NCBI RefSeq assembly: GCF_003605645.1
Contig: NZ_QVMU01000006.1
Location: 62,270-126,269, forward strand
DNA from: Vibrio sinensis
GTDB taxonomy: Bacteria; Pseudomonadota; Gammaproteobacteria; Enterobacterales; Vibrionaceae
DNA: 64,000 nt
Reading direction: 5' to 3'
Part shown: piece by piece, positions 63,765 through 64,000 of the stretch
How positions within the stretch are numbered: the stretch's first letter is position 1
Layout of the letters: each line of letters starts with the position of its first letter
Made by a program: the position numbers and the translations under genes
The notes under the pieces: generated by a model
What the model was told of the DNA's origin: nothing
What the model saw: the letters and a program-made list of their open reading frames with translations, nothing else
The model's database searches: none

Positions 63765-63799
63765 GCGATACTCACTGCATATTATTTGCAGAGTATCGC
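63765..63799 (-). terminator. Strong hairpin with T run on the minus strand
   Basis: GCGATACT plus CTGCA pair with TGCAG plus AGTATCGC around a short loop, with a two-base bulge. TTTTT follows only on the minus strand; on the plus strand it can be at most a weak terminator for the small gene. Confidence 0.55.
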
Positions 63800-63919
63800 C
63801 TAAACCTAATTAAATTATCTAAACACAACTCTTCTTTGCTACAGCTTTATATCAACCACCCCATCTAGATTTAGTTACCTACGAACTCTCGTCAGATACT
63901 CCAAGAAAACAAAATCAGT

Positions 63920-64000
63920 ATGAATATTAAATTCACCCCAAGAGAGCTAGTGGTTGCTGCATGTAAAGCCTTTATTATGCCTGTCCTTTTAAATCATCCT
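63920..64000 (+). CDS. Start of an unidentified gene, cut by the window edge
   Basis: An open frame of 27 codons starts ATG at 63920 (MNIKFTPRELVVAACKAF...) and runs off the end. It looks like ordinary protein sequence with a hydrophobic turn (IMPVLL), but only a weak ribosome site is present. No function can be given. Confidence 0.4.
   Translation, partial: MNIKFTPRELVVAACKAFIMPVLLNHP

Noticed and set aside
1..64000. CRISPR arrays, transposons, integrases, tRNA or rRNA genes
   Set aside because: No regularly spaced repeats, terminal inverted repeats, transposase/integrase motifs or tRNA-like folds were recognised; the window reads as stable chromosome.

Overview
The window looks like chromosomal DNA of a marine gammaproteobacterium, most likely a Vibrio. 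Reasons: the protein sequences (DUF3010 protein, NapF-like ferredoxin, dms, opp and RND genes) are Vibrio-like by recognition, the base composition is moderately AT-rich, and the gene set combines anaerobic respiration with polysaccharide use. The species cannot be fixed from the sequence. There are no rRNA or tRNA genes, insertion sequences, prophage genes or CRISPR arrays.

Layout. 1-8.6 kb is anaerobic respiration: the N-terminal part of nirB, an MgtC/DUF4010 membrane protein, a dmsABC molybdoenzyme operon, and a divergent TorD-type chaperone plus NapF-like ferredoxin. FNR-like and NarP/NarL-like sites lie in both control regions. 8.7-14.7 kb holds an RND efflux pump with its adaptor, a divergent TetR repressor with two palindromic operators, and a glutathionyl-hydroquinone reductase. 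14.9-23 kb carries a polyamine pair (acetylpolyamine amidohydrolase and PotD-like binding protein) and oppABCDF. 23.8-25.1 kb is an unusual Nramp-like transporter.

25.4-47.9 kb is the most interesting part: a large carbohydrate locus that I interpret as a beta-1,2-glucan (sophoro-oligosaccharide) utilisation system. It has a large GH94 phosphorylase of the 1,2-beta-oligoglucan phosphorylase type, two GH3 beta-glucosidases, and two paralogous exported proteins related to the GH144/PF10091 clan of endo-beta-1,2-glucanases, one of them a lipoprotein. It also has a KdgM-like outer-membrane channel, a lipoprotein with two ExoP_C-like carbohydrate-binding domains, a complete CUT1 ABC importer, a LacI repressor with five matching operators (AAACGTTT core), a GPH-type sugar symporter and an AraC regulator. 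The model is: outer-membrane binding and cleavage, passage through the porin, ABC import, then cytoplasmic phosphorolysis and hydrolysis to glucose-1-phosphate and glucose.

48-54 kb is housekeeping: nitroreductase, FAD oxidoreductase, FdxA ferredoxin, SpoU methyltransferase and a chemoreceptor. 54.1-60.2 kb is a second self-contained uptake module: a ROK regulator and glycerophosphodiesterase divergent from a four-gene ABC transporter. Every within-transcript junction in it is a TAATG overlap. 60.2-64 kb has an MFS exporter with a divergent AraC regulator, a TIGR00027-type methyltransferase, a 54-residue membrane protein and the start of one more gene cut by the window edge.
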